This document shows positions 54,702-63,517 of a stretch of 64,000 bases of DNA, in pieces (within the stretch, counting starts at the first letter, position 1; the number at the start of each line of letters is the position of its first letter). The position numbers and the translations under genes are program-made. Under the pieces are notes generated by a model that worked only from the letters and a program-made list of their open reading frames with translations, was not told the DNA's origin and did not search any database. The stretch comes from Bradyrhizobium sp. NDS-1 (GTDB taxonomy: Bacteria > Pseudomonadota > Alphaproteobacteria > Rhizobiales > Xanthobacteraceae): assembly GCF_032918005.1 (NCBI RefSeq), contig NZ_CP136628.1, positions 4,759,501 to 4,823,500 of the forward strand. Reading direction: 5' to 3'.

Positions 54702-56632
54702 CGCCTTACGAAGAGGAGCTGGCTAACCTTGCGTCGACCGTCGACAAGGCGGGCATAACGGACATCGACGGATTGAAGGCTGCAATCGAGGGAGCAAGCG
54801 AGGCCAGCCTAATAGCCATTGGGTCCGGCGGGTCATTCACTGTTGCGTCGCTCCTCTGCAGTTTGCACGAAGCTTATACCGGGCGCGTATCGCGAGCTGT
54901 GACGCCCTTGGAACTAATCTGTAATCCGACATTAGCCTCCACCAGTCCGATATTTATCATCTCCGCCGAAGGCAAAAACCCAGACGTAATCGAAGCGCTA
55001 CAAAGGGCCCGCGAGCACAGTTCGCGTTCAGTCCACGTAGTTACAAATCGGAGTGAAAGCCCATTGATGGCGCGCGTCTCTGAGCTCCACGACGTTACGC
55101 CCCACGTATTTCCCTTAGCCGACAAAGATGGCTACCTAGCAACCAACAGTCTCGTATTTGACGCTGCGCTAGTTGCGCGAGCTTACGGAGAGCTGGACCG
55201 GCAAGGGCGGAAGATCCAATTTAATGTCGACCAACTTCAGTTCGACGATCTCCCTCTTCGGGACTGGATCGAGAATTCGAAGCAGTTCGCCAAAGAGGTG
55301 GCGTCACGGCGCAGTTTGATTATCGTCTTCTCTCCTCACCTCCGCCCTATCGCGGAAGATTTGGAATCTAAGTTTTCAGAATCTGCGCTCCTCTTTTGCC
55401 AGCTAGCCGACTTTCGATCGTTCGCGCACGGCCGCCATTTATGGTTGACCGAACGGCCAAACGATTCTGCTCTGCTTGTGTTGACCGAGCCGGCCGTTAC
55501 TAGGCTTTGGGATGATATGCATACGAAAGTGCCAACCCAGGTTCCACACTTCCGCCTTGCGCTACCTGGTGCGGAGCCTAAAGACCTCATAGCAGGCCTG
55601 ATAGCCGGCATGCATCTCGTGTCTTCAGTTGCAAATGCATCCCAAAGAGACATCGCTCGCCCAACAGTCTCCGATCTTGGTCGACAGTTGTACTATGCGG
55701 ACTTGACCTCGCTTATACCGCCGCCGCTCGAAGCCGGCCTGCGAGGCGAGCATTCAAAGTATGAAGTTTTGGGCGCCCATTGGCCGTCGCCTCGATCCAG
55801 CGGAACTATTCGACGGGCGAGGCAAGCCACAGAAGAGGCGTTCAACTCGCAGCGCTTTCGTTCAATCGTGTTCGACTACGATGGCACTCTGTGTAGCTCC
55901 AACAATCGCGACCTGCAGCCTCCACCACTTATTGTGTCCCAGCTGGAGCGCCTCACACGCGCTGAGATAATCGTCGGCATCGCATCCGGGCGTGGTGGCT
56001 CAATTAGGGATCACCTGCGATCGCTGCTTGCCCCCGAGCTTTGGCCATTCATTCGTCTGGGCCTATACAACGGGGGCTGGATCGGCGAGCTCGGTCAAGA
56101 GCCGCAGACAACAGAACCACTGAGCGAATTCCTTATCCATGCTAAGCGCCTGATCCTTGGGCTAAAGTCTCTCGGAGTACCAATCGAGGAAGCGAGGACA
56201 ACGGCCCCATATCAACTGAGCATTAGGTTCCGAAACGGCGTCCGCACCGAGGACATGTGGTTTGTGATTGTTGATACTTTCAAGCAAGCCGGCCTCGATA
56301 CAAGTACGATCGTACGGAGCAAGCATTCCATCGATGTGCTGTCGCAAGATGTCAGCAAATCACACTTGGTGGCGAGCATTGTTCGAGAACAGTCTGTCGA
56401 TCCGTATGAAGTTGTCACCATGGGCGACCTAGGTGCGTGGCCGGGCAACGACGCCTCACTGCTCCAGCATCGTTTTTCGCTGAGCGTAGACCTTCCTTCT
56501 CGTAGAATTGACCGCGGCTGGAAGTTAGCTCCACGCTACAAGCGGGACGTCGATGCAACTCTTTGGTATCTAGAGCGCCTAGAAATCGAGCCTGGTCACC
56601 GCCGCTTTTATTTCGATTTGTCGCGAGACTGA
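54698..56632 (+). CDS. SIS domain-HAD phosphatase fusion protein
   Basis: This 644-aa protein is a two-part fusion. Residues 1-345 resemble double-SIS sugar isomerase/deaminase proteins, with SLIAIGSGGSFTVASLL (IGSGGS at 41-46) and FRSFAHGRHLWL in the second half. Residues 385-625 are a Cof/sucrose-phosphatase-like HAD domain with nucleophile FDYDGTLCS (392-400), SGR (430-432), Lys554 and GDLGAWPGND (576-585). The catalytic set looks complete, so it should bind a phosphosugar and remove a phosphate. The start overlaps the NADAR stop and its own stop overlaps the next start (TGATG). GC is lower than in the chromosomal genes. Confidence 0.82.
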   Translation: MTPYEEELANLASTVDKAGITDIDGLKAAIEGASEASLIAIGSGGSFTVASLLCSLHEAYTGRVSRAVTPLELICNPTLASTSPIFIISAEGKNPDVIEALQRAREHSSRSVHVVTNRSESPLMARVSELHDVTPHVFPLADKDGYLATNSLVFDAALVARAYGELDRQGRKIQFNVDQLQFDDLPLRDWIENSKQFAKEVASRRSLIIVFSPHLRPIAEDLESKFSESALLFCQLADFRSFAHGRHLWLTERPNDSALLVLTEPAVTRLWDDMHTKVPTQVPHFRLALPGAEPKDLIAGLIAGMHLVSSVANASQRDIARPTVSDLGRQLYYADLTSLIPPPLEAGLRGEHSKYEVLGAHWPSPRSSGTIRRARQATEEAFNSQRFRSIVFDYDGTLCSSNNRDLQPPPLIVSQLERLTRAEIIVGIASGRGGSIRDHLRSLLAPELWPFIRLGLYNGGWIGELGQEPQTTEPLSEFLIHAKRLILGLKSLGVPIEEARTTAPYQLSIRFRNGVRTEDMWFVIVDTFKQAGLDTSTIVRSKHSIDVLSQDVSKSHLVASIVREQSVDPYEVVTMGDLGAWPGNDASLLQHRFSLSVDLPSRRIDRGWKLAPRYKRDVDATLWYLERLEIEPGHRRFYFDLSRD

Positions 56633-57771
56633 TGATGAAAGAAAAGATTGCACAGGAGCTGTTGGCCACGGTCATGGACTGGACCGATCAAGATTCTGTC
56701 TTGCAGCACAGTCTAAGTCTCCAGCTGCTAGCCGACTATAAGTATAATCATTATCAACGGTACGGTCCGGGCCAGCGTTTCATTGAGAGTTTAGCGCTCT
56801 GGCTGGACCAATTCGATAGGGCAGACCGCACCACGGCCCTGGAGTTCATCCAGAAGAAACTGATTTTTATATCTGAGCAAGAGATCGCCCATCTCGTAAC
56901 CATTGCCTATCCCGATGTGATTGTTCAAGAACGCCTTCGGCTTGTGGCAGAAGAGAGCCAGATCGCCCCCTTCAAAGTTGGGCAACTTATCCAACACCCC
57001 CGGTTCGAGCGTCTTGGGCAAAAATCGTTATACCTCGGTTTAAGCGATGGCGCCCATACGAACGATCTTCGCCGAGCAAGCAATGGCGCTATCAGCAATG
57101 AGCAAATCTGGCAGGCCTACGAGCTAGGCGAAACAAAGGCCGAAGATATGCTTGCCAAACTCCGAAAGTCGCTGCGGAAGTCAGCGGAAGCAGCGGGAGA
57201 ACCTCCCCGCGACAACGTAGACGCGGAGCGGTTCAATCTTGTGTGGCTTGTCGACGACTTTTCCGGAAGTGGAAACACGTACATCCGATTCGAGGAAAAA
57301 GAAGGACAACGACGGTTCGCGGGAAAGATACAGAAGATTTACGATATGGTCTTGGATGGCGGACTGGTTAACCCGAGCTACTACGAAATCTATTTGCTCC
57401 TGTACGTCGCCACCCGCCAAGCTATTGATCACATCGAATACTGGTCCGAGCGCTTTACATCGGAGCGAGGACTAAAGCCATTACGAGTTCGAGTTCTCTG
57501 CCCCATTGAACGTGATGCGTCGCTAACTCCCACCACCGATCCGGCAGTGATGGCGATGCTCGCGAAGAGTGGATACTACGACGATCGGGCGTCAGATTCC
57601 CACATTGCAATCGGCGGCACGAAAGATGCGCGCTACGGTTTCGCAAAGTGTGCCTTGCCGCTCGTCCTATCCCACAACACTCCTAACAACAGCGTCTATG
57701 CGCTATGGGGACCCGAAGAGTTTAATTTTGTTGGACTCTTCCCGAGGGTAAGCAGGCATCGGGCAAACTAA
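56632..57771 (+). CDS. Phosphoribosyltransferase-like protein (PRTase-CE-like)
   Basis: This 379-aa protein carries LVWLVDDFSGSGNTYIRF at 203-220. This is the type I phosphoribosyltransferase PRPP loop (hhhDD-x-x-x-SGxT), preceded by a 200-residue helical N-terminal domain. Beyond the loop lie a long insertion and a C-terminal strand region with VRVLCPIERDASL. It resembles the phosphoribosyltransferase-like domains that comparative surveys have linked to bacterial conflict systems, as I recall them; this has not been checked. It could transfer or remove a phosphoribosyl group. It starts at ATG 56632 within the previous stop and ends in a TAATG overlap with the ATPase gene. Confidence 0.72.
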   Translation: MMKEKIAQELLATVMDWTDQDSVLQHSLSLQLLADYKYNHYQRYGPGQRFIESLALWLDQFDRADRTTALEFIQKKLIFISEQEIAHLVTIAYPDVIVQERLRLVAEESQIAPFKVGQLIQHPRFERLGQKSLYLGLSDGAHTNDLRRASNGAISNEQIWQAYELGETKAEDMLAKLRKSLRKSAEAAGEPPRDNVDAERFNLVWLVDDFSGSGNTYIRFEEKEGQRRFAGKIQKIYDMVLDGGLVNPSYYEIYLLLYVATRQAIDHIEYWSERFTSERGLKPLRVRVLCPIERDASLTPTTDPAVMAMLAKSGYYDDRASDSHIAIGGTKDARYGFAKCALPLVLSHNTPNNSVYALWGPEEFNFVGLFPRVSRHRAN

Positions 57772-59693
57772 TGGCTTATCGAGCAAACCCATTTCTTGAA
57801 AGGATGTCGGAGCGTACGACCTCGGATCAGGAGTTCGTTCAAATGTTCGCGCCAAAAGTGCTGGAGCGACTGAATGAGGACTGTCTTCGGGGTGGGGTAC
57901 ACATTTTCCGGAGCCCACCTGGTGGCGGAAAGACGACGATACTTCGGGCATTCACCCCAAACGCACTTCGTGCATTTTGGCACGGCGGGCCCATGGGGGT
58001 TGATACTTATCGTCAGCTTGTCGACCGTGGCGTAATAGATGCCGAAACTGGACCGCAGACGCTAGGCGTGTTTCTTTCCTGCGCTTCTGGATATGCCGAT
58101 CTCCCGCCCGGTGCCTCTGCAATTAGTGAAGGCATGTTCCGCGCCCTCCTAGACTGCCGCATCGTACTTCGCAGTCTCCGCAGTCTAGGCGAACTGGTTG
58201 GGTCTACCTCCACCCAAACCATGGAAGCTCTTCAGCTACATTACGATGATGAGGCGCTCCAAGACCTTGGCTCGATCCCGTTACACCAATCCGCAGCAGA
58301 AATGATCCGATGGGCGGAGCAGCGCGAGCGCGAGGTCTATTCTCAATTGGATTCTCTGACATACGTGCCGGGAGCCGCCGCGCCGGCAGATGTCCGGTTT
58401 GAATCCTTGTTGTGGCTGCAGTCCGTGCGCTTCGTCCATGAGGGGCGCGTCGTTGCACCCAAACGCCTTTTGATGATCGATGATATCCAGAAATTGCGTA
58501 AGACGCAGCGTTCTCTGCTGATTGACGAGTTCGTTACGTTGAGGCCGCAAATGCCGGTGTGGCTTGCTGGGAGAAGCGTTGCATTTGGCGAAGAATTTTT
58601 ATCGCAAGGAGTGCGCCCTGGTCGGGACGTTAATTTTTACTCGTTGGAGGACATGTGGGGTGGTCGCAGCGGTCAGTTCGTGGCATTCGCTCAGAACATC
58701 CTAGACAGGCGCTTTGCACTCCAATCAGTTGTACCCGGCAATACGTTCCAACAATACTTGGCGGAGGCCCTAGATCCGAAAGACGTGGAGTCGCTCTATC
58801 GAGAGGCTCGCGAACGCTTTGATCGAGGAACGGCACGAGTCAAACGAAATCCGAGATATGCGGAGTGGCTCGCCAAAGCTGTGTCGGGAGCCGCCGCTCA
58901 CAACTACGAAAACGCTATTGAGCTTTACACAACCAGAATCCTCATCGCACGCGACGAGGCCAACCGCCAGTTATCGCTCCAATTGGTTCCTCTGGCGCCA
59001 GAAGAATTTGACGATAGAGATAGTTCCGCTGTTAGAGCTGCAGCTGAGATTTTCATGAACTACGAGATAAAGACGCCCTACTACTTTGGCTTGGAGCGCC
59101 TTTGCGCCATGTCGACGAATAACGTCGAGGAGCTGCTCGCATTAGCAGCGGCCCTTTATGACGGAATGCGGGCGAAGCAGGCACTCCGTCGCCAAGGTGA
59201 GCCGTACCTTCTGCCACGTGAGCAAGAACGGCGGCTGAAGGACGTTGCGGCCAAGAAGATTGATTTCATTCCGCGCAACCATACAGAAGGGTTACTGGCT
59301 CAGCGCTTGCTAAATTCCATTGGTACATTTTGCAGGGATCGAACATTTGTCGTCAACGCACCGTACGCCCCCGGCGTTACGGGGATCAGGTTGTCTGCGT
59401 CGGAGATCATCAAGCTCCAGCGGATATCCAAGGCGTCTGGATCTGCGTTCACTGTAATCAAGCGGGTGATCGACGAATGCGTAGCCGAAAATCTCTTGGT
59501 CGCACGAGATAGTAGCGCCAGCACCTCCCGGGAGGGTGGGACCGTCTTCTATCTAAATCGAACGCTATGCTCGCATTTCGGGCTGCCGCTGCAATACGGC
59601 GGCTGGCAGGATGTCACAGTGCAACAGTTGGCCGAGTGGATCGAAACCGGCCTGCAGCCTGCCCGAGGGTTAACCTTGGAGGCTGCACTGTGA
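57771..59693 (+). CDS. ORC/CDC6-like AAA+ P-loop ATPase
   Basis: This 640-aa protein has Walker A RSPPGGGKTTILR (residues 47-59), Walker B RLLMIDDIQKLRK (232-244) and a sensor-like PVWLAGRS segment near 270, in the layout of ORC/CDC6-type ATPases of bacterial defence operons. A long helical middle and a C-terminal region with a likely winged helix (SASEIIKLQRISKASGSAFT) follow, fitting DNA or nucleoprotein binding. It probably acts as the NTP-driven sensor or switch. The start overlaps the PRTase-like stop (TAATG) and its stop overlaps the next start (GTGA). Confidence 0.78.
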   Translation: MAYRANPFLERMSERTTSDQEFVQMFAPKVLERLNEDCLRGGVHIFRSPPGGGKTTILRAFTPNALRAFWHGGPMGVDTYRQLVDRGVIDAETGPQTLGVFLSCASGYADLPPGASAISEGMFRALLDCRIVLRSLRSLGELVGSTSTQTMEALQLHYDDEALQDLGSIPLHQSAAEMIRWAEQREREVYSQLDSLTYVPGAAAPADVRFESLLWLQSVRFVHEGRVVAPKRLLMIDDIQKLRKTQRSLLIDEFVTLRPQMPVWLAGRSVAFGEEFLSQGVRPGRDVNFYSLEDMWGGRSGQFVAFAQNILDRRFALQSVVPGNTFQQYLAEALDPKDVESLYREARERFDRGTARVKRNPRYAEWLAKAVSGAAAHNYENAIELYTTRILIARDEANRQLSLQLVPLAPEEFDDRDSSAVRAAAEIFMNYEIKTPYYFGLERLCAMSTNNVEELLALAAALYDGMRAKQALRRQGEPYLLPREQERRLKDVAAKKIDFIPRNHTEGLLAQRLLNSIGTFCRDRTFVVNAPYAPGVTGIRLSASEIIKLQRISKASGSAFTVIKRVIDECVAENLLVARDSSASTSREGGTVFYLNRTLCSHFGLPLQYGGWQDVTVQQLAEWIETGLQPARGLTLEAAL

Positions 59694-60901
59694 TTTGGGA
59701 AAATTATGTCTTTCGAAGAGGTCCCGATGTCGAGGAACTTTGGGATCAAATGTTCACCGAACGAAAGCAGGTAGGCCGGCCGACACGGTTGCTGTTCATT
59801 ACCGGTAGAGGATTTGATGTTCGCGCGACAAACGTCCTAGCGCGGTTTGTAGACAGATTGAAGGCTTCGGAATGCGAAGTTGAGCGGGCACACCTGCTGT
59901 TCGTTGGTTTTACGAGCTACCATTTATCAAACGATTTGCGGGTGCAGACTCAGAAAAACGAAGCTGAGATGCTGGCTTATTTCGAAGGTGTTGGCACCTC
60001 GCACACGGTGATGATTGGTGGCGCCGCGGAGGGAGAGGACGACATCAATTCGAACATCGCCCTCCGGCGGGGAGCTGACGAGATACTAAAGTCGGTAACG
60101 GACCAGACGGACATTGTCCTAGACGTGAGTTCTTTGCCTCGGGTAGCTTACGTGACCATTCTTCTCTCATTGCTTGCCCGCATCATTCCCGAGGGCAGCA
60201 AGAATGGCGGATTGTTCGCAAACGGGGTTTCATTGCAGGTCCTTGTTGCGGAAGATGCACAACTAGACAGCAAGATAAGTTCGGAAGATCCCAGCAACGA
60301 TTTGACGTTGATTCCTGGATACTCGGAAGCTCTTCAATCGGAGTCGCAGCAAGAGGAGCCAATGGTATGGTTTCCCATTCTTGGTGAGAACCGCTTGGCT
60401 CAACTCAGGAAGATACAAGCCAGTATTCGTGAATTTGCAGAGATTTGCCCGATCTTGCCCCACCCGTCGCGGAACCCCCGTCGCGGTGATGAGCTTTTGT
60501 TGGAATATGACAGCGTGTTGTTCACTCAGCGGGCGACGCCGATTGGCAACGTGTTCTATGTGAACGAAACACATCCCTTCGAGGTTTATCGTCAGCTGTT
60601 AGGAGCCATGCAGCGTTTTCGAAAGTCTCTCGGTCTAATCGGTAGATGCCGTCTGGTGGTGACCCCGCTGGCCAGCAAGTTAATCACCGTCGGAAGCGCA
60701 TTGGCCTGCTTCGAAATGAAACTTATTTCCATGGACTACAAATCCAGCGTGGCGATCCCGTACGCGGAACCAAAACGATATGAAGCGGACCTGGAGCTGG
60801 TGTTACAATCGCGTCCCGTCATTTCGGCGCTCTTGTTGACCGGCGACGCATATCAGACGGACATTTGTTCTGAAGCCCCGGTCGCCGCCCCTCCGAGCTA
60901 A
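59690..60901 (+). CDS. Unrecognised protein, last gene of the island operon
   Basis: This 403-aa protein starts at GTG 59690 behind GGAGGCTGCACT, overlapping the ATPase stop by four bases. The N-terminal 160 residues look like an alpha/beta Rossmann-type domain with RLLFITGRGFDVRA (33-46), RAHLLFVGFTSYHL and DIVLDVSSLPRVAY (141-154). The rest is mixed, with MVWFPILGENRLAQLRK and RCRLVVTPLASKLITVGSALACFEMKL. No signal peptide or TM helix is seen. I do not recognise the family. Its fixed place at the end of the operon makes it a candidate effector or ligand sensor. Codon usage matches the other island genes. Confidence 0.7.
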   Translation: MIWENYVFRRGPDVEELWDQMFTERKQVGRPTRLLFITGRGFDVRATNVLARFVDRLKASECEVERAHLLFVGFTSYHLSNDLRVQTQKNEAEMLAYFEGVGTSHTVMIGGAAEGEDDINSNIALRRGADEILKSVTDQTDIVLDVSSLPRVAYVTILLSLLARIIPEGSKNGGLFANGVSLQVLVAEDAQLDSKISSEDPSNDLTLIPGYSEALQSESQQEEPMVWFPILGENRLAQLRKIQASIREFAEICPILPHPSRNPRRGDELLLEYDSVLFTQRATPIGNVFYVNETHPFEVYRQLLGAMQRFRKSLGLIGRCRLVVTPLASKLITVGSALACFEMKLISMDYKSSVAIPYAEPKRYEADLELVLQSRPVISALLLTGDAYQTDICSEAPVAAPPS

Positions 60902-61349
60902 GCCGTGGGCCCAGCCGTCCGGTCGAAACTGCTTTATGGGTCACTAATTTGAGGTGTCACCTCGTGGCGGCGGCTACGAGCTTTCCCCCGTGCCCTCCTA
61001 AGTTTTGCTAGCCACATCCAGCTTCAGTTCGCCGGCTCGCACCGGTTGGCCGATGTTCAGGCTGGCAGCCTTCCCCGACCGAGCTGAGTCGTTTTATCGC
61101 ATGGCCAATTGCCAAACGTTCGTTTGGTGAGGAGGCAAATAGTAAGACGCACCTACCCTACCTTGAGCGGCGGTTCTGGGGCCGCCAGAAGTTACAGGCC
61201 GTGGTGTCTGGCGGCGCAACCCACTTGACCATGATGATTTCACCCCGCCGGCCTGGTCTGCATACTCAGGAAGAGAATCAGAAGACGCCCGCACTTGGCC
61301 ACGCATCACTATGCACACAGGTTGGCCCAACCTGACAACGCCCGCTTCG
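60902..61349. other. Convergent intergenic region of the island
   Basis: This 448-base gap lies between the operon end and the convergent TIR-like gene and holds no supported gene. Structures seen are a CCAAAC/GTTTGG hairpin (61112-61127), a perfect palindrome CAGGTTGG-C-CCAACCTG (61318-61334) and a CCCGCTT/AAGCGGG hairpin (61341-61358) that overlaps the stop of the minus-strand gene. The last two may terminate that transcript. A 116-codon minus frame here is judged spurious. Confidence 0.45.
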
Positions 61350-62612
61350 TTAAGCGGGAAAGCCGCAAAAGTTGGCAGGCCGAGTTTCGCCCGCTGCTTC
61401 AAATATCTTCTCGAAGAACCGCAACAGAAACTTATCGATGGCACTTTGCTCGATCACGTTGAGCAGCGCTTCGTGCTCGACCGAGTCCTTAATCATCATG
61501 GCGATACCGTTCCCGGGACCTCCGCTCCAGGCAATCCGTCTGCCTTTAACGCCAACGGCACCCGCCACCATCTTGATAGGCACTTCGAAACCATACTCGC
61601 GGGTCATGCAGTCAATGAAATACGGGACGTATTGCCGGTAAAGCCGTTGGACCTGGTCGATAAACAGGTATTGGTACTGGCCGCTCTCGCCATGCCGAAG
61701 GATGTCAGCGTTGAGGCACCAGATTTCACCGTTGTGGAAATGCTGGGCGATGTTGTCGATGTTGTTAGTGTTCCCCGCGGCTTCACACATGGCGGCGCCC
61801 CACTCATTGGCCAGCCAGGAATAGCTGCCGCCGAGCGAGAATGAGGCGTATCGGCTCGCGGTCTGATTCAGGATTGCATGGGACAGAAGCTTGGATAAAT
61901 CCTTTGTCGGACTTAGCTTGAGATAGAATACTTTCTCAAACGGCATCACGGGCTGGGAGCCATCCCTGCGCGAACCCAAGGGTACATGCTCGGCAAACCA
62001 GAACGCGGGCGGCCGGACCGGGACCACCTCTTCAAATTTGGGTGCCGCCGCGGCTGTCTGCTGCTTCAGGAATGGCCTAAGTCCTTCGACGAAAGCATTG
62101 GTAAGCTTCTCAGAGGCAGCCTTGATATCTTCTTTCGAGGCTCCCTCGGGCAGATTGTATGTGAAGGGCCAGCGCTTCTGCTGGATATCGAACGGCAATG
62201 AGTCCACTGAGCCGTAAGCCAGATTGAGCACCCCGATGCAACGCTCCCAGCCTCTCGCCTTCAGCGCATAGCCCAGCTCGATCGCGACGTTCGGGTTCAT
62301 CACCGGACGCAGCCCGACCTCGTTACCTTCCTTATCCTTTTTGGAGGGCGACGTGGCTACCGGGGTCAGGTCAGCGACAAAGGCCGCGGACATATCGATC
62401 TTTGCAAAGATTGCGGCCGCGATGTCGGGCATGCCTGAGAGACCTTTGGTGTCATGGTCCAGCTCCAGGTTGACGCGACGATCAGCTTCCGATGGCTCCT
62501 CAACGTCCTCTGCCTGCTTAAGCTTCTTGATGGCAGCCTTGAGCGCATCCCGCACGAAATAATGCGAGATTTTGGGATCGTAATCCGAGAGCCATGACCA
62601 GAATATCTTCAC
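61350..62612 (-). CDS. Protein with TIR/nucleoside-deoxyribosyltransferase-like N-terminal domain
   Basis: This 420-aa protein begins KIFWSWLSDYDPKISHYFVRDAL and has MPDIAAAIFAKIDMSAAFVADLTP (in part) and NPNVAIELGYALKARGW (106-122). That is the pattern of TIR-like and nucleoside 2-deoxyribosyltransferase-like domains in bacterial defence proteins, with E112 the candidate catalytic Glu. The C-terminal 230 residues (VFYLKLSPTKDLSKLLSHAIL, MVAGAVGVKGRRIAW and others) are not recognised and may be a sensor. The start is GTG 62612. It converges on the five-gene operon and may be an independent NAD+ or nucleotide-hydrolysing defence gene. Confidence 0.65.
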   Translation of the reverse strand: MKIFWSWLSDYDPKISHYFVRDALKAAIKKLKQAEDVEEPSEADRRVNLELDHDTKGLSGMPDIAAAIFAKIDMSAAFVADLTPVATSPSKKDKEGNEVGLRPVMNPNVAIELGYALKARGWERCIGVLNLAYGSVDSLPFDIQQKRWPFTYNLPEGASKEDIKAASEKLTNAFVEGLRPFLKQQTAAAAPKFEEVVPVRPPAFWFAEHVPLGSRRDGSQPVMPFEKVFYLKLSPTKDLSKLLSHAILNQTASRYASFSLGGSYSWLANEWGAAMCEAAGNTNNIDNIAQHFHNGEIWCLNADILRHGESGQYQYLFIDQVQRLYRQYVPYFIDCMTREYGFEVPIKMVAGAVGVKGRRIAWSGGPGNGIAMMIKDSVEHEALLNVIEQSAIDKFLLRFFEKIFEAAGETRPANFCGFPA

Positions 62613-62733
62613 CCCTCAGCCTCTCCCGCGCCCCGTGTTTTCATACGTTTAGACCATCGTGACAGCAACTTTCAATTGCGTCATGATGGTTCTGCGTCGA
62701 AAGACGAATATAAACCAACGAGAAGATTGAGAA

Positions 62734-62874
62734 ATGTTTGGGTTCATTGCCGGCGCCGCGATTGTCGTAGCCGCACTTACGGGCGCTTTCCATCAGGGCC
62801 TGACCAATCCGGACGCAGAGAGCTTCTTCAGCTCGAACTCGCACATCGTCCAGGACGGGAGCGCCATCGACTAA
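62734..62874 (+). CDS. Small membrane-associated protein
   Basis: A 46-aa frame starts at ATG 62734, 122 bases from the divergent TIR-like gene, with GAGAAGATTGAGAA upstream. It encodes a hydrophobic helix (FGFIAGAAIVVAALTGAFHQ) followed by a polar tail ending QDGSAID. No family is recognised. The start context and the TM-then-tail plan favour a real gene, but with such a short frame certainty is low. Confidence 0.4.
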   Translation: MFGFIAGAAIVVAALTGAFHQGLTNPDAESFFSSNSHIVQDGSAID

Positions 62875-62949
62875 CGCGACGACCGAGTAAGCAAGGTCCC
62901 AGCTCCGGGACCTTTTTAGGCCCAGATTCCACAAACCATCGGCGGCCCC

Positions 62950-63489
62950 ATGTCCAAGGTTTCAAAGCTCAGGGAATTAACGACCAAGCCTGCGACACCC
63001 GAGCACCAGGAGGAGTTCGACAAGCAAACATCCGACGAAGCGGACGACCGCAGCTTTTGCTTACTTCTGTCGGCAATGCTGGAGAACAACCTCGACAGAG
63101 CGATTGATCACTGGATTGCGGATGACGAGGAAGATCTGCGCAAGAGCCTCTACGAGCAGGACGGACTGCTGGCCACGTTCGCGCGCAAAATATCGTTTGC
63201 CATTGTGACCGGCATAGTTGGGCCAGTTTCCCGTGAGAACCTTCGGCTGATACGCCATGTCCGCAACGCGTTTGCTCACGCCAAAAGGCCAATAACTTTC
63301 GCCACACCTGAAGTCGCCAAAATCTGCGGAGATTTAGTCCGCATCAACATTTTCGATCCACCGGAAGAACCTGACCAAGAACCAAACTTGCTCCCGCGGA
63401 AGCGGTTCGAGGTCGTATGCAACGAAACAATGATTCGACTGAGTGCTTTACGGGCTTCAAGGTATTGTTCTGGGACGACGACGGGATAG
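62950..63489 (+). CDS. MltR/HEPN-like hypothetical protein
   Basis: This 179-aa helical protein has RSFCLLLSAMLENNLDRAID, ATFARKISFAIVTGIVGPVS and LRLIRHVRNAFAHAKRPITFATPEV. This is the pattern of MltR (mannitol operon repressor-like) proteins, whose R-N-x-F-A-H resembles the Rx4-6H motif of HEPN domains. MltR proteins are not classic DNA binders, and HEPN proteins are often RNases or binding modules in conflict systems. The start at ATG 62950 has only a weak GGCGGCCCC site. It is inside the lower-GC island and follows the small membrane protein. Confidence 0.65.
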   Translation: MSKVSKLRELTTKPATPEHQEEFDKQTSDEADDRSFCLLLSAMLENNLDRAIDHWIADDEEDLRKSLYEQDGLLATFARKISFAIVTGIVGPVSRENLRLIRHVRNAFAHAKRPITFATPEVAKICGDLVRINIFDPPEEPDQEPNLLPRKRFEVVCNETMIRLSALRASRYCSGTTTG

Positions 63490-63517
63490 AGCGGCCAATC
63501 ATCGGGGGAGGCTTGCC

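Noticed and set aside
54072..60901. Classification as a tellurite-resistance (Ter) biosynthetic module
   Set aside because: The PRTase-like and HAD parts recall it, but no TerC, TerD, TelA or ATP-grasp gene is present.
61094..61444. 116-codon minus frame past the TIR-like gene
   Set aside because: It overlaps the end of the TIR-like gene in another frame, has odd composition and no start signal.
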